A stretch of 64,000 nucleotides of DNA, taken from positions 26,605,741 through 26,669,740 of the forward strand of contig CM041465.1 in the NCBI GenBank assembly GCA_023213395.1, written 5' to 3'. The DNA comes from Cycas panzhihuaensis (taxonomy: Eukaryota; Cycadophyta). A program made the translations under genes and the position numbers. This document shows, in pieces, positions 11,650 to 23,291 of this stretch (positions are counted from its first letter, which is position 1; each line of letters opens with the position of its first letter). A model generated the notes under the pieces. It did not search any database. It was not told where the DNA came from and worked only from the letters and a program-made list of their open reading frames with translations.

Positions 11650-13144
11650 CAAAAGTACAATAATGCTATGAAATTTGAAATCTAAGCTATAGAAAAAAAA
11701 CACATGGGATTTGGTCAATTTGCCTACTGGCAAGCATGCAATTAGATGTAAATAGATCTACATAAAAAAGTTCAAATCAAATGAATCTATAGATAAATAC
11801 AAAACTCAATTTATAGCGAAAGATTTCAAATAGCTAGAGAGGATCGACTACCAAGAAATATTTGCTCTTGTTACAAAAATAAACACCATTCAAATCATTA
11901 TAGTAATAGTTGCTCAATTCAATTAAAAACTACACTAAATGGATGTGAAAAGTGTAATTTTAAATGAAGATTTACACGAAGATGCCTATATAGACCAGCC
12001 ACCTAATTTTGTTGAAAAATGTTAAGAGCACTTGGTATGCCGATTCAGAAAGGCTTTATATGGCCTGAAACCGCCTCCTCAAGTCTGGTATGAAAAAATT
12101 GATCAATACTTTCTAAAGAATGAATTTGAGAGATCTCTAACTAAAGTAAATCTTTACATCAAAAAAGATGATGATAATATCATATTTGTGGTGTTGTACA
12201 TTGACAAGCTACTGATCATACATAATGATATCACAATTATATTAAACTTAAAAGGAGATCTGAGTTATTTATTTGAGATGATAAATTTTGGAGCTTTATA
12301 CTACTTCCTTAAGATGGAAGTATAATAAATGCCTTAACATGTCTTCATATCACAAGTAAAGTACACTTGGGAAATTCTGAAGAAATTCAGAATGGACGAT
12401 TACAAACCTATTCCTACCTCCACGGAGACAAATTCTCGATTATCAACTAAAAATGATGGAGCAAATATTGATTCAACTTTGTATAGATAATTGGTAGGAA
12501 TTTTCATATACTCAACACTACTAGACCTGATATTTCTTTTGTAGTTAGAATAGTATTCAAATTTATGGCAACACCCAAATAGAGTCATTATAAATCAGCA
12601 AAAAGAATCCTTCAATATTTGAAAGAGATGATTTAACAATGATTTCAAGTTAACAGGATTTACAGATTCTAATTGAGCCAGGTGTAAAAATAGTAGATCA
12701 ATTTTTGGATATTACATTAATTTAGGATCAACTACCATCATATGCAGTAGTAAAAAACAATCAAATATTGTTTTATTCTCAAGTGAAGTAGAATGCAACG
12801 CTGCAGTTGTAGCAGCTATTGAAGTCATTTGGTTATGATAGATTCTAGAGAACATGAGACTACCGCAATCAGAATCAACTATCGTGTACTATGACAATCA
12901 GAATATCTTAAAAATTATTAAAAATCTTGTGTACCATGCTCGCACCAAACACAATAAGGTGCACCATCACTTTATTCAAGAATTGATTAAAAAACATATG
13001 ATAAAAATGGTGTACAAACCAATAGAAGAACAGTTGATAGAAATTTTCACCAAACCATTAAAACGTGAAAGATTTCAAACTTTTCGAAATGATTTAAATG
13101 TCAAAAAAAATGAAATAAACATTAAAAAGGAGTCTCAACATTAA
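11650..13144 (+). pseudogene. CoD reverse transcriptase and RNase H remnant
   Basis: RT sequence at 12,032-12,325 contains K-A-L-Y-G-L-K and L-Y-I-D-K, where copia RTs have Y-V-D-D, so one catalytic Asp is lost. RNase H follows, with an open end at 12,854-13,144 holding Y-Y-D-N-Q, the R-T-K-H-N motif and the terminal I-F-T-K-P-L of copia polyproteins. Several stops separate these blocks. Confidence 0.75.
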
Positions 13145-13553
13145 TGTTTATTTTATGACTTATAACTTAGGTTATGAATGTTCCCCTTAAAGTTTGTATA
13201 TTATTGGATTTAAGATTATTATATTATAATGTAAGTGATAAGTCATTGAGGGTTATAACTCTCACATCATGTGTAACATAGGTAATATTTAGATTCTATT
13301 TCAAATTTGTATATATGAACATGTTATGCATTGTTGAATTTTAATAAGAGATGATGTTATGTTGAGATTTTATCATTAATATAAATTCAATGTTCATATT
13401 ATTTTGATAGTTAATCATATAATGTTAGGTCTCCATTCCTATTAGATGGAATATTTAGTAGTTTACACTTTTAGTATTTAATTTCCTTGCATTCACTTTG
13501 TTTCTATTAGATTCCATTGGTATTTTTTTCACTAATTTTCCCAAAATATTAGA
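13145..13553. other. AT-rich spacer after CoD RNase H
   Basis: It may include the CoD 3' LTR, but no partner copy was found. The last ~25 bases are GyA sequence: CTAAT, then a pyrimidine stretch, then TTAG at 13,549-13,552 just before the extra ORF start. This mirrors the arrangement in GyE. Confidence 0.5.
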
Positions 13554-14725
13554 ATGAGGATTGCGAGTGTTCAAGAGACACATTTACCAAAATTAAGGCA
13601 GAATTAGAAGGGATGTCAGCCACATTTTGAAGAAAAATAAAACGAGCAAGTTAAAGAGATTTTATCTATATACTACTGTTATATTGGAATTTGGAGTTAA
13701 TAGATCAAATTTTGGTAGCCTTGAAACAAATCATAAGGATTATGCAGTTTAATGCAAATATTGTCCATGTAATTACAGGACTTCCTAAGGAGGGGGACAT
13801 CCCAATAGCCACTAAGAGATTAGAAATAGACCGAGAAGTTTGGGTTTGGGATTTATGCAAAGAAAACACTCAAAAATTTATTCAAGAGGCCTCTGAATTG
13901 CAAACATTAGGGATGAGTGATTGTAGTGGGTAGCTAAAGTTATCATCACCTAGTTCCTTTCCAAGCAAAAACACGCCTACATTCTCAGTGGTATGATGCT
14001 AGTACTACGTATGATGCTAGTACTACCCTAGATTCAAAATGGTGTCTGACTCAATTGGTGTGAGTTTTTTGTTACTAGTACGAGGTAACAGATTGCGGAG
14101 ACCTAGACTCATCCTCTCTAACACCCATCATTCCTATTGATGTTATTATTTCACTAATGTCCAAATGCCCAACTCCCATAGGAGAACTAGCAATGGAGCA
14201 ATGGGTAAATATATTTCCCAATACTCTATAGGATTTTGAATAAAAGGAAAAGTAAAAAAGAAAATAATGAAAATTGTGTAGTGGGTTCAACAAAAGCCTA
14301 GTAGCCTTATTCCACACTATTCAAAATAGGTGGTGAAAAAGAGTGTCAAATATGGTCAAGAGGAGATGGAAGATATTGAGTCCACATCGTCACTCCAAAA
14401 ATAGGAGATGGAGCCACCATTCCCCATTGTCACAAAGTCGGAAGAAGGGTCCTCTTAACAATAGAATCCCCTGGAGGGCAAGTTTAGGCAAATCATTTAG
14501 TTAGTGGAAGAAATGGAGAAGGGATACAAGTCATAGATTGCTACTCTTCAGGAGAAATCGAAGGAGAAAGATGCAATAATCACCACCTTGACCTAAATTA
14601 ATGATGATTTACTTAAGGCCACCTTGACTATAGAAGATCCTAGACTACAAGGGCAGTCTTAATTCAAAGGAGGAGAAGGAAGCAAAATAAAATTTTGAAA
14701 CATAAATTTTTCTAGCAAGGATGTT
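13554..14725 (+). pseudogene. GyA ORF3 remnant (envelope-position ORF)
   Basis: This is the broken counterpart of the intact 312-codon ORF in GyE at 31,818. It begins with the same kind of start (M-R-I-A-S-V-Q-E versus M-R-T-A-G-C-Q-E), then L-P-K-L-R-Q. The stretch 13,691-13,933 reads D-Q-I-L-V-A-L-K, I-V-H-V-I-T-G-L-P and E-I-D-R-E-V-W, matching GyE closely. Near 14,488 an in-frame TAG occupies the same place as the GyE stop. The following E-M-E-K-G-Y-K ... I-A-T-L-Q-E-K is conserved. The function is unknown. Confidence 0.75.
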
Positions 14726-14773
14726 CAGTCACTTTTTGTTGGTTTCAGATATATATTAAGGTCAAATCTAGCA

Positions 14774-15561
14774 TGTGTGTGTTCAAACTATGGAATGGAT
14801 GGCAAATAACATCTGATAGAGCATTGTGAATGCAGGTAATCAACCCATCAAGTGTATGAGCAAGGAAACACATGTAAATTTGATAGAAAACAACAAAATT
14901 ATCCTCTCAAAAGCATGCAACAAGGTGCATTCTAAAATAAAAACACATGACAAACAAAACACAAAACTAGAACATACGAGAAATGCGTAGACCAAAACAA
15001 ACAAAACGCAAGTTGATAGTAACTAAGAATGTACGAACATATGGACAAATGATTTGGATGAAGATAATAAAGTGTAATCATTAGTTGATTAGCGAATCAA
15101 TTGCCTAAGGGTATGCATTATTTCAAAGGGATGGTTGTGACTATTGGTCATAACTATTTCCCAAAAGGTATACATGGGGTATTTATGGGTCATTTTCTCA
15201 CCATTTTAGATGTGAAAACCAAGTTATTATGTTCTATAACAATGTTTCTAGTATGAATGCCCAATGCATTGTATTATTAATAGAGTTATAGGGGAGAAAA
15301 GCCATATTGTGGTGTAAAATTGATGTAAACATTGCTATTGCTTAATGAAATTATTGCGTTATGTGAAAAATACGTCTTCAGTGTTACTTGTGATTGATTT
15401 ATGATACTATGAGGAATAGTAGTACTGTGAAAATGCTATGATTATTGTTATATTATAAACTTATGTGGTATTTCTGCGTGTAATTAGCCCATATGTTGAT
15501 AAGCGATCCTAGTTTGAACTATCAAAAAGTGATCTTTAATAAGTATACCTTCTGAGACGCA
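14774..15561 (+). repeat. GyA 3' LTR
   Basis: The right half repeats the start of the window. The left half has the same overall order as the GyE LTR (a block around GGTTGTGACTATTGGTCATAAC matches GyE GGTTATGACAGGCAGTCATAAC). The left boundary is approximate, chosen by alignment with the GyE LTR start. Confidence 0.65.
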
Positions 15562-15564
15562 GAG

Positions 15565-17020
15565 GAGAAGGGGCAGAGGAGAAATCAACACCTATCAAAT
15601 GACAAAATCTTTCAAATTTCTCCTTATTAAGTGCTTTTGTCATCAAGTCAACTTGTTAATCTTCAATATGGTAGTACAACAATTCAATTTTTCCAAATGT
15701 TACTTTTTCTCTAATGAACTGATAATACACTTCAATCTATTTTGCAAGTCCATGAAATATTGGATTAGTTGCAATTTTAATGACCCCTTAGTTGCCATAC
15801 GTCAAAAGTATAAGATCCTACTGATGTAATCCAAAATCTACCAATATTCTTCTTAACTATACAACTTTACAAGTAACACTTACTACTGCTTCATATCAAG
15901 ATTTTGTTGAGAATAACAAAATTGTTGGTTGCTTTATGCTAAACCATGAAATTATTGTTAAACCCATGTAACATGTCACGGATTTTCATTCATTTAAGAT
16001 CATGTCCAATCATAGTCACTAAATTCACAAAATTTAAAAACAACGACCTATGAATATAGCAGTTCATAATGTAATGTACCTTTGATATAGCATAAAATAT
16101 GCTTTGCTGCCTTCCAGTGAGTGTACCTTAGTTGTTCCACTTGATATAATTCCACTAAAACTCAAACTTGGTGAGTTATTATGAGATAAATTAGGCTATC
16201 AACATGTTATCTATAGATTATTTAATCAAATAAATCAAATTTATCTTAGCTAAAAACTTGAATTCATGCTTTCATAAGTGGTGTTGTTTATTTACATTTA
16301 GTCATATTAAACTTCTTTAAAAGTTTCCATATATATTTTGATTATGTCATCATTATATGCCCTATTTCTTGCCATATCTCCATGCTAACGCAAAAATGTA
16401 GAAAACATAAATCTGACATATCAAATATCTATTGTAAATCAGACTTTTAATATCTTTATGCCTTCATTATCATCCTATTACAATCATCTCATCCACATAC
16501 AAAATAATAATAATAATTTTAGTATCACTTCTCATTTTTATATAAAACTTAACAACTACATCACTTCTTTTAAATGTATGCATACAAGAATATGCATCAA
16601 TCTCGTTGTACCATGCACATGGTTTGGTTCAATTCACAAAGTACCTTTTTTAGCTTGCATACCACTTGCTTTTCACTCTCTCTTGTATGTCCTGGTGGCT
16701 GGAACATATATACCTCTTCATTCAACTCTTCTAATCAATTAACATTCAAATTTCATTGGACAACCAAAGAAAGCACTAAACATATATATGTTTTCTTTGC
16801 TACTAAAATAAAGGTCTCTTCATAATTGAGACCCTCAATTTATCCAAATCCTTTTGCTATGAACCTTGTTTTATACTGTTCAATTGTTCCATTAGCTTTT
16901 AACTTGATTTTATAAACCCATTTATAGTCTATTGGTTTCTTTCCTACTAGAAGCTCTACTAACTCCCAAGTTTTATTTTTCCTTAATTCATTCATTTATT
17001 CATCAATGGCATGATGCCAA
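15565..17020 (-). pseudogene. CoC reverse transcriptase and RNase H remnant
   Basis: Reverse-strand reading near 16,980-16,840 gives K-W-V-Y-K-I-K, then Y-K-T-R-F-I-A-K-G-F, then Y-E-E-T-F, typical of the start of copia RT. A K-A-L-Y-G-L-K-like motif lies near 16,650 in decayed form. The far end reads V-D-L-M-T-K-A-L-N-K-E-K-F (about 15,650-15,610), the usual last motif of copia RNase H. There are multiple stops. Confidence 0.65.
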
Positions 17021-17082
17021 ACATCAATGCATGTGTTTCTTCATATGTTATTGGTTATGAAATTTCAAAAATATAAGAATTA

Positions 17083-17184
17083 TATGGAAAGTATGTTTGT
17101 TGGTTATGATTGTACCTTACTGTGCTTTGATGTTATGGAAAGTATGTTTGTTGGTTATGATTGTACCTTACTGTCCTTTGATGA
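17083..17184. repeat. Tandem duplication, 2 x 51 bp
   Basis: The unit starting TATGGAAAGTATGTTTGTTG occurs at 17,083 and 17,134 and is nearly identical. It lies within the CoC RT/integrase spacer. Confidence 0.9.
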
Positions 17185-18620
17185 GTAGCAACTTGAAATT
17201 CATTGTTGTTTAGATCAAAAATGGCTTTTACGAATCATTTTGGGAATGTCTTGTTTCCCGATGATGATATTCTATCGATTCTTGATATTGGACTGCTTGT
17301 TGATGGTTGAAGTAAAGAAACATCACCACTTTCTCCCTCTGTTGGTCTAGTTTGTGGCTGCATATCAGAGTCTTCATGTTTTTTTCCTAACAATCATACT
17401 ATTTGGTCATTTTCAACTATATTTTGCATATTATGATAACTATATTCATCAAATATAACATCTCTATTGATAATTAACTTTGTCATTGTCAAATCCAACA
17501 GTTTATATGCCTTGGCTTCTTCATTGTACCATGTCATTAAACATTTTGTACTTTTGCATCAAACTTTCACTACTTTTCATGAGGGAAGTCCATAGATTGG
17601 TGTTAAGATTTGCTCTATTGCACATGTTGCAAGCCATCTCCACAATAATCCTATTTTTGCATTCAACAATCTCATTTTGTTGTAGAGTGTTAGACATTGT
17701 CCATTATCTTTTAATACCATACAATGTACAAAAACTAAAGAATATTTCATATATGTACTCTCTTACATTGTCTGATCGTAGAACCAACAACCTTTGTTTG
17801 ATTTGTCTTTCAACCATTATTACAAAATTCTTGAACACTTTAAAAACTTTTGATTTTTATTTAATAAAATAAATATTTCTCGTGAAATCATCAATAAAGA
17901 TAAGAAAATACCTTGATTCATTCAATGATGGAGTTTGCATTAGGCCATAAATAGCAATGTGCATTAACTCTTATTTTACGCTTGCTCTCCATGTCCCTTT
18001 TAAATTTTTTTTACAGTGGTGTTTACCAATCACATAGGCTTTACAGATTGTTTTATCATCTACAATGTTAGGTTGGCCTCCTACCATATTTTGTTTCTTC
18101 AAAAGCATGAAATTTTAAAATTCAAGATGGGCATACATTTGATGCTGCACTCTACTTATAAAATTATCTTTAGTTGGAAGTGCTATAAATGCTAATAATG
18201 TGATTTGGTACAATCCTCCCTCTTGTATTTCTTCAACCATAATTTTTTTATTTCGAGTTGTGTTTTTAACAAAATGTTTATCACTTTCAAACCCTACTTT
18301 ATACTTTTGTTTGGTGATCTAAGTTACTAACAAAAGATTTTTCTTGAGGCCAAATATATACAATACATCTTGTATTGTTTGGATTTCTCCATTTATAAGT
18401 TAAATTGAGATTCTCCCCTTGCCTTCAACAACATAATTGGAATCATCTCCCAAAAAAACTAACTGTCCTCCACATTCCTCCTTATTTAGATCAAAAAACT
18501 GTTTAATACAATTTGTTATTGAAGCTCTTGAATCCACAAATCGATCTTCAATGTGGTTATATTTGTACACGAATGTGATGTCATAAACAAAGAATTGTTC
18601 CCATCTTTGTTTTGATTATC
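17185..18620 (-). pseudogene. CoC integrase and protease remnant
   Basis: Reverse-strand reading of 17,760-17,560 gives L-Q-Q-N-E-I-V-E-C-K-N-R-I, the Glu motif of a copia integrase, followed by further decayed integrase sequence. Upstream (18,300-18,600) is a decayed pre-integrase/protease region without a clear D-S-G-A. Stops in all frames make it non-functional. Confidence 0.55.
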
Positions 18621-18639
18621 TATAACATCAACAATATTA

Positions 18640-19503
18640 CTTTCAACAAACTTTTGTTTTATATCCTTCAAGTTAGCTTTCTTTTTCCTACATACTTTAG
18701 CTATATGACGAAGTTTCCCATAATAGAAATATTTTACCTTTATAATAGGATTTATCCTTAAAGTCCTCCTATCTTCTTGTCTTGGCTAACTTACTTCATT
18801 GGTTTTACCATATGAAGTAGAATGTCCTTTAGTCTTGCTTCCATGAAGAGTATTTTTTCTTTCCTATCCATCTACATGCAAAGGCATGATCAAATGAAAA
18901 CCCTTCTCCACTAAATTTCTTTAACACCTACTCTTGTTATAGCAACATACCACTCAATTCTTCAAAATTGAGTGTAGATATTATATTTGTCGTTATCAAA
19001 TGTGTTATAAACATCTTGTAAGAACGAGGCAAATTGTTTAAGGTTATATGCAGTAACTCTTTTGGCCTTACCACTTCATCTACTGCTATTAATTGCTCCT
19101 TTAAATTTTGAATGCTCGCAATGAGATTCACAATTGAATCTCCATTTACCATTTTTAAGTTATATAATTCATTTCTTAGATATAAAACTCATGACTCATT
19201 CATAGTTTTATAAATAACCTTGAGATAACCCATGTTCGTTGAAATGGGATGGCATCCTTCACGTGGCAAACATTCATCTATCGTTGTTATCCTTATCATC
19301 ATAAATGCTTATTGATCATTATCAATCCACTTATCCAAAACCTTCTGCTAGGTTGTAGTTAGAGTGTTGGGCATAGTTGGTTGTATAGTGGTTCCATCAA
19401 CATTATTCTGCAATTTCTTTTATATAAGAATATCTTTCATCTATATTTTCCAAGTGAAAATTTTAGTACCAATCATTTTATTAAGAAGAATCAATCCTGA
19501 CAT
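18640..19503 (-). pseudogene. CoC gag remnant
   Basis: The reverse-strand ATG at 19,503 starts M-S-G-L-I-L-L-N-K-M. The clearest block is 18,937-19,152: V-N-L-I-A-S-I-Q-N-L-K-E-Q-L, then L-L-H-I-T-L-N-N-L-P-R-S-Y, a UBN2-type copia Gag signature. A decayed zinc knuckle (Y-G-K-L-R-H-I-A-K-V-C) lies near 18,720-18,680. Several stops interrupt it. Confidence 0.7.
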
Positions 19504-19612
19504 TGAAATGACCATTTTTACTCATCCTTTCTAATTTTGTTCTTAGGCCACTTCAATATAACAAGTTCTTGCAAGAGTCTTATTGGAATCAGTCTCTATT
19601 CCTTGCCACCAA

Positions 19613-19940
19613 TGTTAATGATTCAACCCCTAACTTACCTTCTCTTATATTCTCTTATATCTTCTACTTCTTCTATCTCTTATCTTCTCTTATATCTTTT
19701 ATTTCTTCTACTACTTCTCTATTCTTAATATCTCGCATATATAAATAGGAAGTTGTGTAGTGGCCATAAAGCCCTATATATATTCATGTAATCCTTGAAG
19801 TAGAATATTTTGAATATCATTGCTATTGTATGTAATTGGGAGGTTGCTCCCTCGAATGGTATTGCAATATAAGTGCTATCTTTTGGTGTTAGATGAACAC
19901 TATGTTGGTGTGTTGTCATTGAATGAGTAGTATCCTACCA
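19613..19940 (+). repeat. GyB 5' LTR
   Basis: It begins TGTTAATGATTC and ends TATCCTACCA, and aligns along its length with 41,429-41,750. A pyrimidine-rich CTTCTTCT/TCTTATAT block follows the start. Confidence 0.9.
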
Positions 19941-19942
19941 AG

Positions 19943-19954
19943 TGGTATTAGAAC
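19943..19954 (+). other. GyB primer binding site
   Basis: TGGTATTAGAAC, two bases after the LTR, is close to the initiator-tRNA-Met complement TGGTATCAGAGC used by many plant LTR elements. Confidence 0.75.
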
Positions 19955-20339
19955 AGTCGATGTAGGGCCTGTAAGAAAATCGAAGGTATTCATAGTCAAT
20001 TTTTTTCTATCAGTTTTTATTCTCGTTAGTATTTATTCTCATTTTAAATTTCTGCTCAATTACTTCTGCTTTCTATGGAGTAGATAACACAGCAATCAAG
20101 CAACTACCCTAACACTGCCACCGGGCAGTTTTCCTCTGCTTTTAGATATATGTAACAGAAGTCTATAAATATTACGAAGAACTGTCGTTTTGAATTAAAC
20201 ACATTGTAATTTTTCTACCCACTACATGAATGACTGGAGATCACACTCCTAAACCAAGCCTTAGACAGAACTTAACTACAAAATTGCGCCTCCATGTACC
20301 TACAGATATATACAACAACCCCCTAAGTAGGCTTTCTTA

Positions 20340-21470
20340 GTATAAGTAACTATAGGAAATATGTTGACTACCTACAATTTCCTATACCAGTCATCGATGA
20401 ACTCCTAGATGAGCTCTATGGAGCAACATTCTTCACATCATTAGACTTGTGGTTAGCATACCACCAAATTAGAATCAAGGCAAGGGATGTTTACAAGATG
20501 ACATTTTGTACACACAAAAGACATTATGAACTTTTTTTCATGCCCTTTGGCATGACTAATGCCCCAACCACCTTTTAAGACCTCACGATCAAACTCTTTC
20601 GGCCTTACTCAAGAAAGTTCATGTTAATCTTCTTTGATGACATTCTGATCTTCAATCTCACTTGAGAATACCATCTTCAACATGTTGATAAGGCATTACA
20701 GGTGCTTGCAAACAACCAACTTTATGCCAAAAATCAAAGTGCCAATTTGGGCAAACAGAAATAAAATATTTGGGCCATATTATCTCCCAAGAAGGAGTCA
20801 AAGTGGATCCTAAGAAAATTGCAGTTATCACAAACTAGGCTAAACCCAAAAACATCAAGAGCCTTTGTGGATTCTTAGAAATCATAGGGTATTGTCAAAA
20901 GTTTGTTTAAGGTTATGTAAGGATTAGTCCCCCTTTAATCAACCTATTAAAAATTGATACATTTTATTTGAATAATAAGGCCTTTGAAGCATTCAAACAC
21001 TTAAACGTAGCTTTAACTACCATTCCAATCTTCACAACACCATACTTTATAAAGACTTTCACCATTGAATGTGATACATTAAGGCAAGGCATTGGAACAG
21101 AGTCTTAATGTAAAAATGGAAATCTTTGGCCTTTGAAAGTCTTCAACTTACACCCAACGATCAAGTCAAATCCACCTATTGAGAAACAGATGTTAGCAAT
21201 TCTCCATGCAGTTAGGAAATGGCAACAATATTTATTAGGAATACATTTCCAAATTAAAATAGACCATGATAGCTTAAATATTCCGTAGCTCAAAGGATGA
21301 CATCCAAGGAACAACAAAAATGAGTCACCAAAATGCAAACTTTTGACTTTGAAATCATATATAAAAAATGCAAGGATAATATAGTAGTTGATGCTTTGTC
21401 TCGCAAGGAAAAAGCCTCTGCACTATATTTCATCACCACAGTCAATCCCTTTTGAATAGCAGTCACCAAG
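20340..21470 (+). pseudogene. GyB reverse transcriptase and RNase H remnant
   Basis: Frames around 20,400-20,660 give decayed RT fingers and palm motifs. From 20,765 the frame reads K-Y-L-G-H-I-I-S-Q-E-G-V, then G-F-L-E-I-I-G-Y near 20,870, the usual RT thumb/connection of gypsy elements. RNase H follows to about 21,420 (D-x-L-R-Q-G-I-G near 21,080, then Q-M-L-A-I-L-H-A-V near 21,190, then D-A-L-S-R near 21,395). The region then breaks at the CoH insertion. Confidence 0.75.
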
Positions 21471-21475
21471 CAAGA

Positions 21476-22017
21476 TGTAGAAATGGCTAAATGGCCTTAG
21501 AATCCCAAGATTTAGAAGTTATATTCACTATAGTTCTAGAAATTAGATAAACTAGACTAAATGAAAATATGAAATCAAACATAAGCAAGATTAAGCATGA
21601 AAAGAAAGAGCAAAATGATACTAAATATGAGGAGTTGGAATTGGTCCAACCTCTAAATGAATAGCAATTTTATTAGCAAACTGGCAGCATAACAATACAG
21701 CATCAACTCTATATGAAAACAATGAAAAAATGTCTCAATATAGAGTGAAAGGAGAGACCTAAGGCATTGGATGTTTGACAAGTGTCAAACATCCAAGGTA
21801 CATGCTTTGCATGTAGGACGTGTCCTTTTGGGCTCTCAAGTGAGAAAAAGTGCATAGGATCCATTTGACCCTTTAGTGACAATGTTGTATCATTAAGAAA
21901 GAATGTGGGTGTGCACTTTATCACTTAAGTGATAAGTCACCCCTAAAGGACAAATGTGTAAATAATACATAAAAAAATAAAGTACATTGACTTAACATGT
22001 AAATATAAGGTTTAACA
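21476..22017 (-). repeat. CoH 3' LTR
   Basis: On the + strand it runs TGTAGAAATGG to GTTTAACA and aligns with 39,337-39,871. Confidence 0.92.
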
Positions 22018-22032
22018 CCCCCCCCCCCTTTT
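22018..22032 (-). other. CoH polypurine tract
   Basis: Eleven C followed by four T on the + strand is AAAA plus G11 on the element strand, directly abutting the 3' LTR. This is the expected plus-strand primer position. Confidence 0.85.
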
Positions 22033-22036
22033 ACTG

Positions 22037-22230
22037 TTTACAATGTTAAGTCGAACCCCTAAACCATCTCTACATTTTACAAATTTGTCTCTACCAAGTA
22101 GCTTGGTAAAAATATTTGTTGTCTCCCTTATTATTTACAATGTTAAGTCAGACCCCTAAACCATCTCTAAATTTTACAAATTTGTCTCTACCAAGTGGCT
22201 TGGTAAAGATATCTGTTGTTTGCTACTCTG
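22037..22230 (-). repeat. Tandem duplication, 2 x 97 bp, at the CoH RNase H end
   Basis: Units start at 22,037 and 22,134 (TTTACAATGTTAAGTC...). Each encodes, on the reverse strand, the copia terminal motif (T-)K-P-L-G-R-D-K-F-V-K-F, so the RNase H C-terminus is duplicated. Confidence 0.88.
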
Positions 22231-23291
22231 TCGGTCAATATTGAAGGTTGATCTCACCGCTTTGCACATGTTTTCTGATGAAGTGATGATGAACCTCAAT
22301 ATGTTTGGTTCTTGTATGAAAGACAGGATTCTTGTCCAACTTAAGCACACTTTGATTGTCGCAATAAATCCTGGTGGGGTGATCCTGCTCACGTCCAAGT
22401 TCCCCAAGAATCTGTCGTAGCCAGATAACAAGCTACGTTGACTACAGCTTTGTACTCTGCTTCGGTGGAGGACAAGGTAACATTGAATTGCTTTTTGCAA
22501 CTCCATGAAACAATTGCTAAACCAAGGGTAAAATAGTAACCCAAGGTTGATCTCCTGCTATGCTGGCAACTTGTTCAATCAAAATCTCAAAACCCTTCTA
22601 GAGTGAAGTTCTCATCATGTGCATACTCAAGGCCATGCCACAATGTGCCTTTGATATATTTGAGTATACATTTAGCTGCATTCCAATGCTTTTGATTGGG
22701 TTGAGACATGTATCTAGAGCAAATCTTAACTGCAAATGAGATATTAGGGTGAGTGTTGGTGAGATAAATGAGACTCTCAATCAACTACCGATAAAGAGTG
22801 GGATCTGCTAGTTCAGTTTCCTCATTGAGAGTAAGCTTTGTGCCATTCTCCATGGGTGTAGGCGTTGATTTACAATCGTGCATCCTGAATCGCTGTAAAA
22901 CGTCTCAAGAATATTTAGCTTGGGAGATGAAAATATAGCCTGGTTGTTGCCATACCTCAAAGCCTAAGAAATAATAGAGAAGTCTAAGATATGTCATCTT
23001 GAAACTCCTCTTCAAGTCATCCTAGAGAATCTGTATCATCTTAGTGTCATTGCCAGTGATCACTAAGTCATCAACATACAAGACAATGAAAATGGCATGG
23101 TCTTTCCTAACTTTTATGTACAAGTTAAGATCTAAAGTAGATTGATAAAACCCATGTCTCAAAAAATAATCATCAATCTTTAAGTACCATACTTTTGGAG
23201 CTTGTTTTAAGCCATACAATGCCTTTTTTAGGCGACAAACTAAATGTTCCTTACCTTGTACCTTATAACCAAGAGGTTGCTCCAATTATAC
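22134..23291 (-). pseudogene. CoH RT (C-terminal part) and RNase H
   Basis: Read on the reverse strand from the GyE junction, 23,285-23,022 gives E-Q-P-L-G-Y, then K-A-L-Y-G-L-K-Q-A-P, then L-Y-V-D-D-L-V-I-T-G-N-D with the catalytic Y-V-D-D intact. The 22,784-22,587 stretch holds I-Y-L-T-N-T-H-P-N-I-S-F-A-V and Y-I-K-G-T-L of the RT/RNase H linker. RNase H continues to about 22,140 with stops and shifts. The N-terminal RT half lies beyond GyE at 33,826-34,143. Confidence 0.85.

Larger units (their letters stand above)
9190..13144 (+). mobile_element. CoD: decayed Ty1/copia retrotransposon inside GyA
   Basis: Domains appear in copia order: gag, protease, integrase, RT, RNase H. Each is broken by stops. 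It lies between the integrase and extra ORF of GyA, so it probably inserted into GyA. No LTR pair or target duplication could be identified; the limits given are those of recognisable coding sequence. Confidence 0.7.
1..15561 (+). mobile_element. GyA: decayed Ty3/gypsy LTR retrotransposon, Tat-like
   Basis: The element runs from a partial 5' LTR at the window edge to a 3' LTR ending near 15,561. The two LTR copies share their last ~240 bases at about 80% by eye. Internal order is gag, protease, a second Gag-like domain, RT, RNase H, integrase, then an extra ORF in the envelope position. The same order and recognisable sequence occur in GyE at 23.3-33.8 kb, so the two belong to one family. Stops and frameshifts interrupt every domain. 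A copia element and unassigned DNA sit between integrase and the extra ORF. Tat/Athila affinity is inferred from the integrase C-terminus and the pre-RT region. The left target duplication lies outside the window. Confidence 0.8.
15562..19607 (-). mobile_element. CoC: Ty1/copia retrotransposon body, reverse strand
   Basis: Read on the reverse strand from 19,503 downward, gag, protease, integrase, RT and RNase H follow in copia order. The element stops abruptly at 15,562 where the GyA LTR ends, just after the last RNase H codons. Its 3' LTR is therefore presumably left of the window, which implies that GyA inserted into CoC. On the other side its leader is cut by GyB at 19,608-19,612 and resumes at 41,756. 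Confidence 0.7.

Noticed and set aside
17480-17872. 130-codon + strand frame
   Set aside because: It is antisense to the CoC integrase remnant, and its hydrophobic composition is typical of AT-rich antisense frames.
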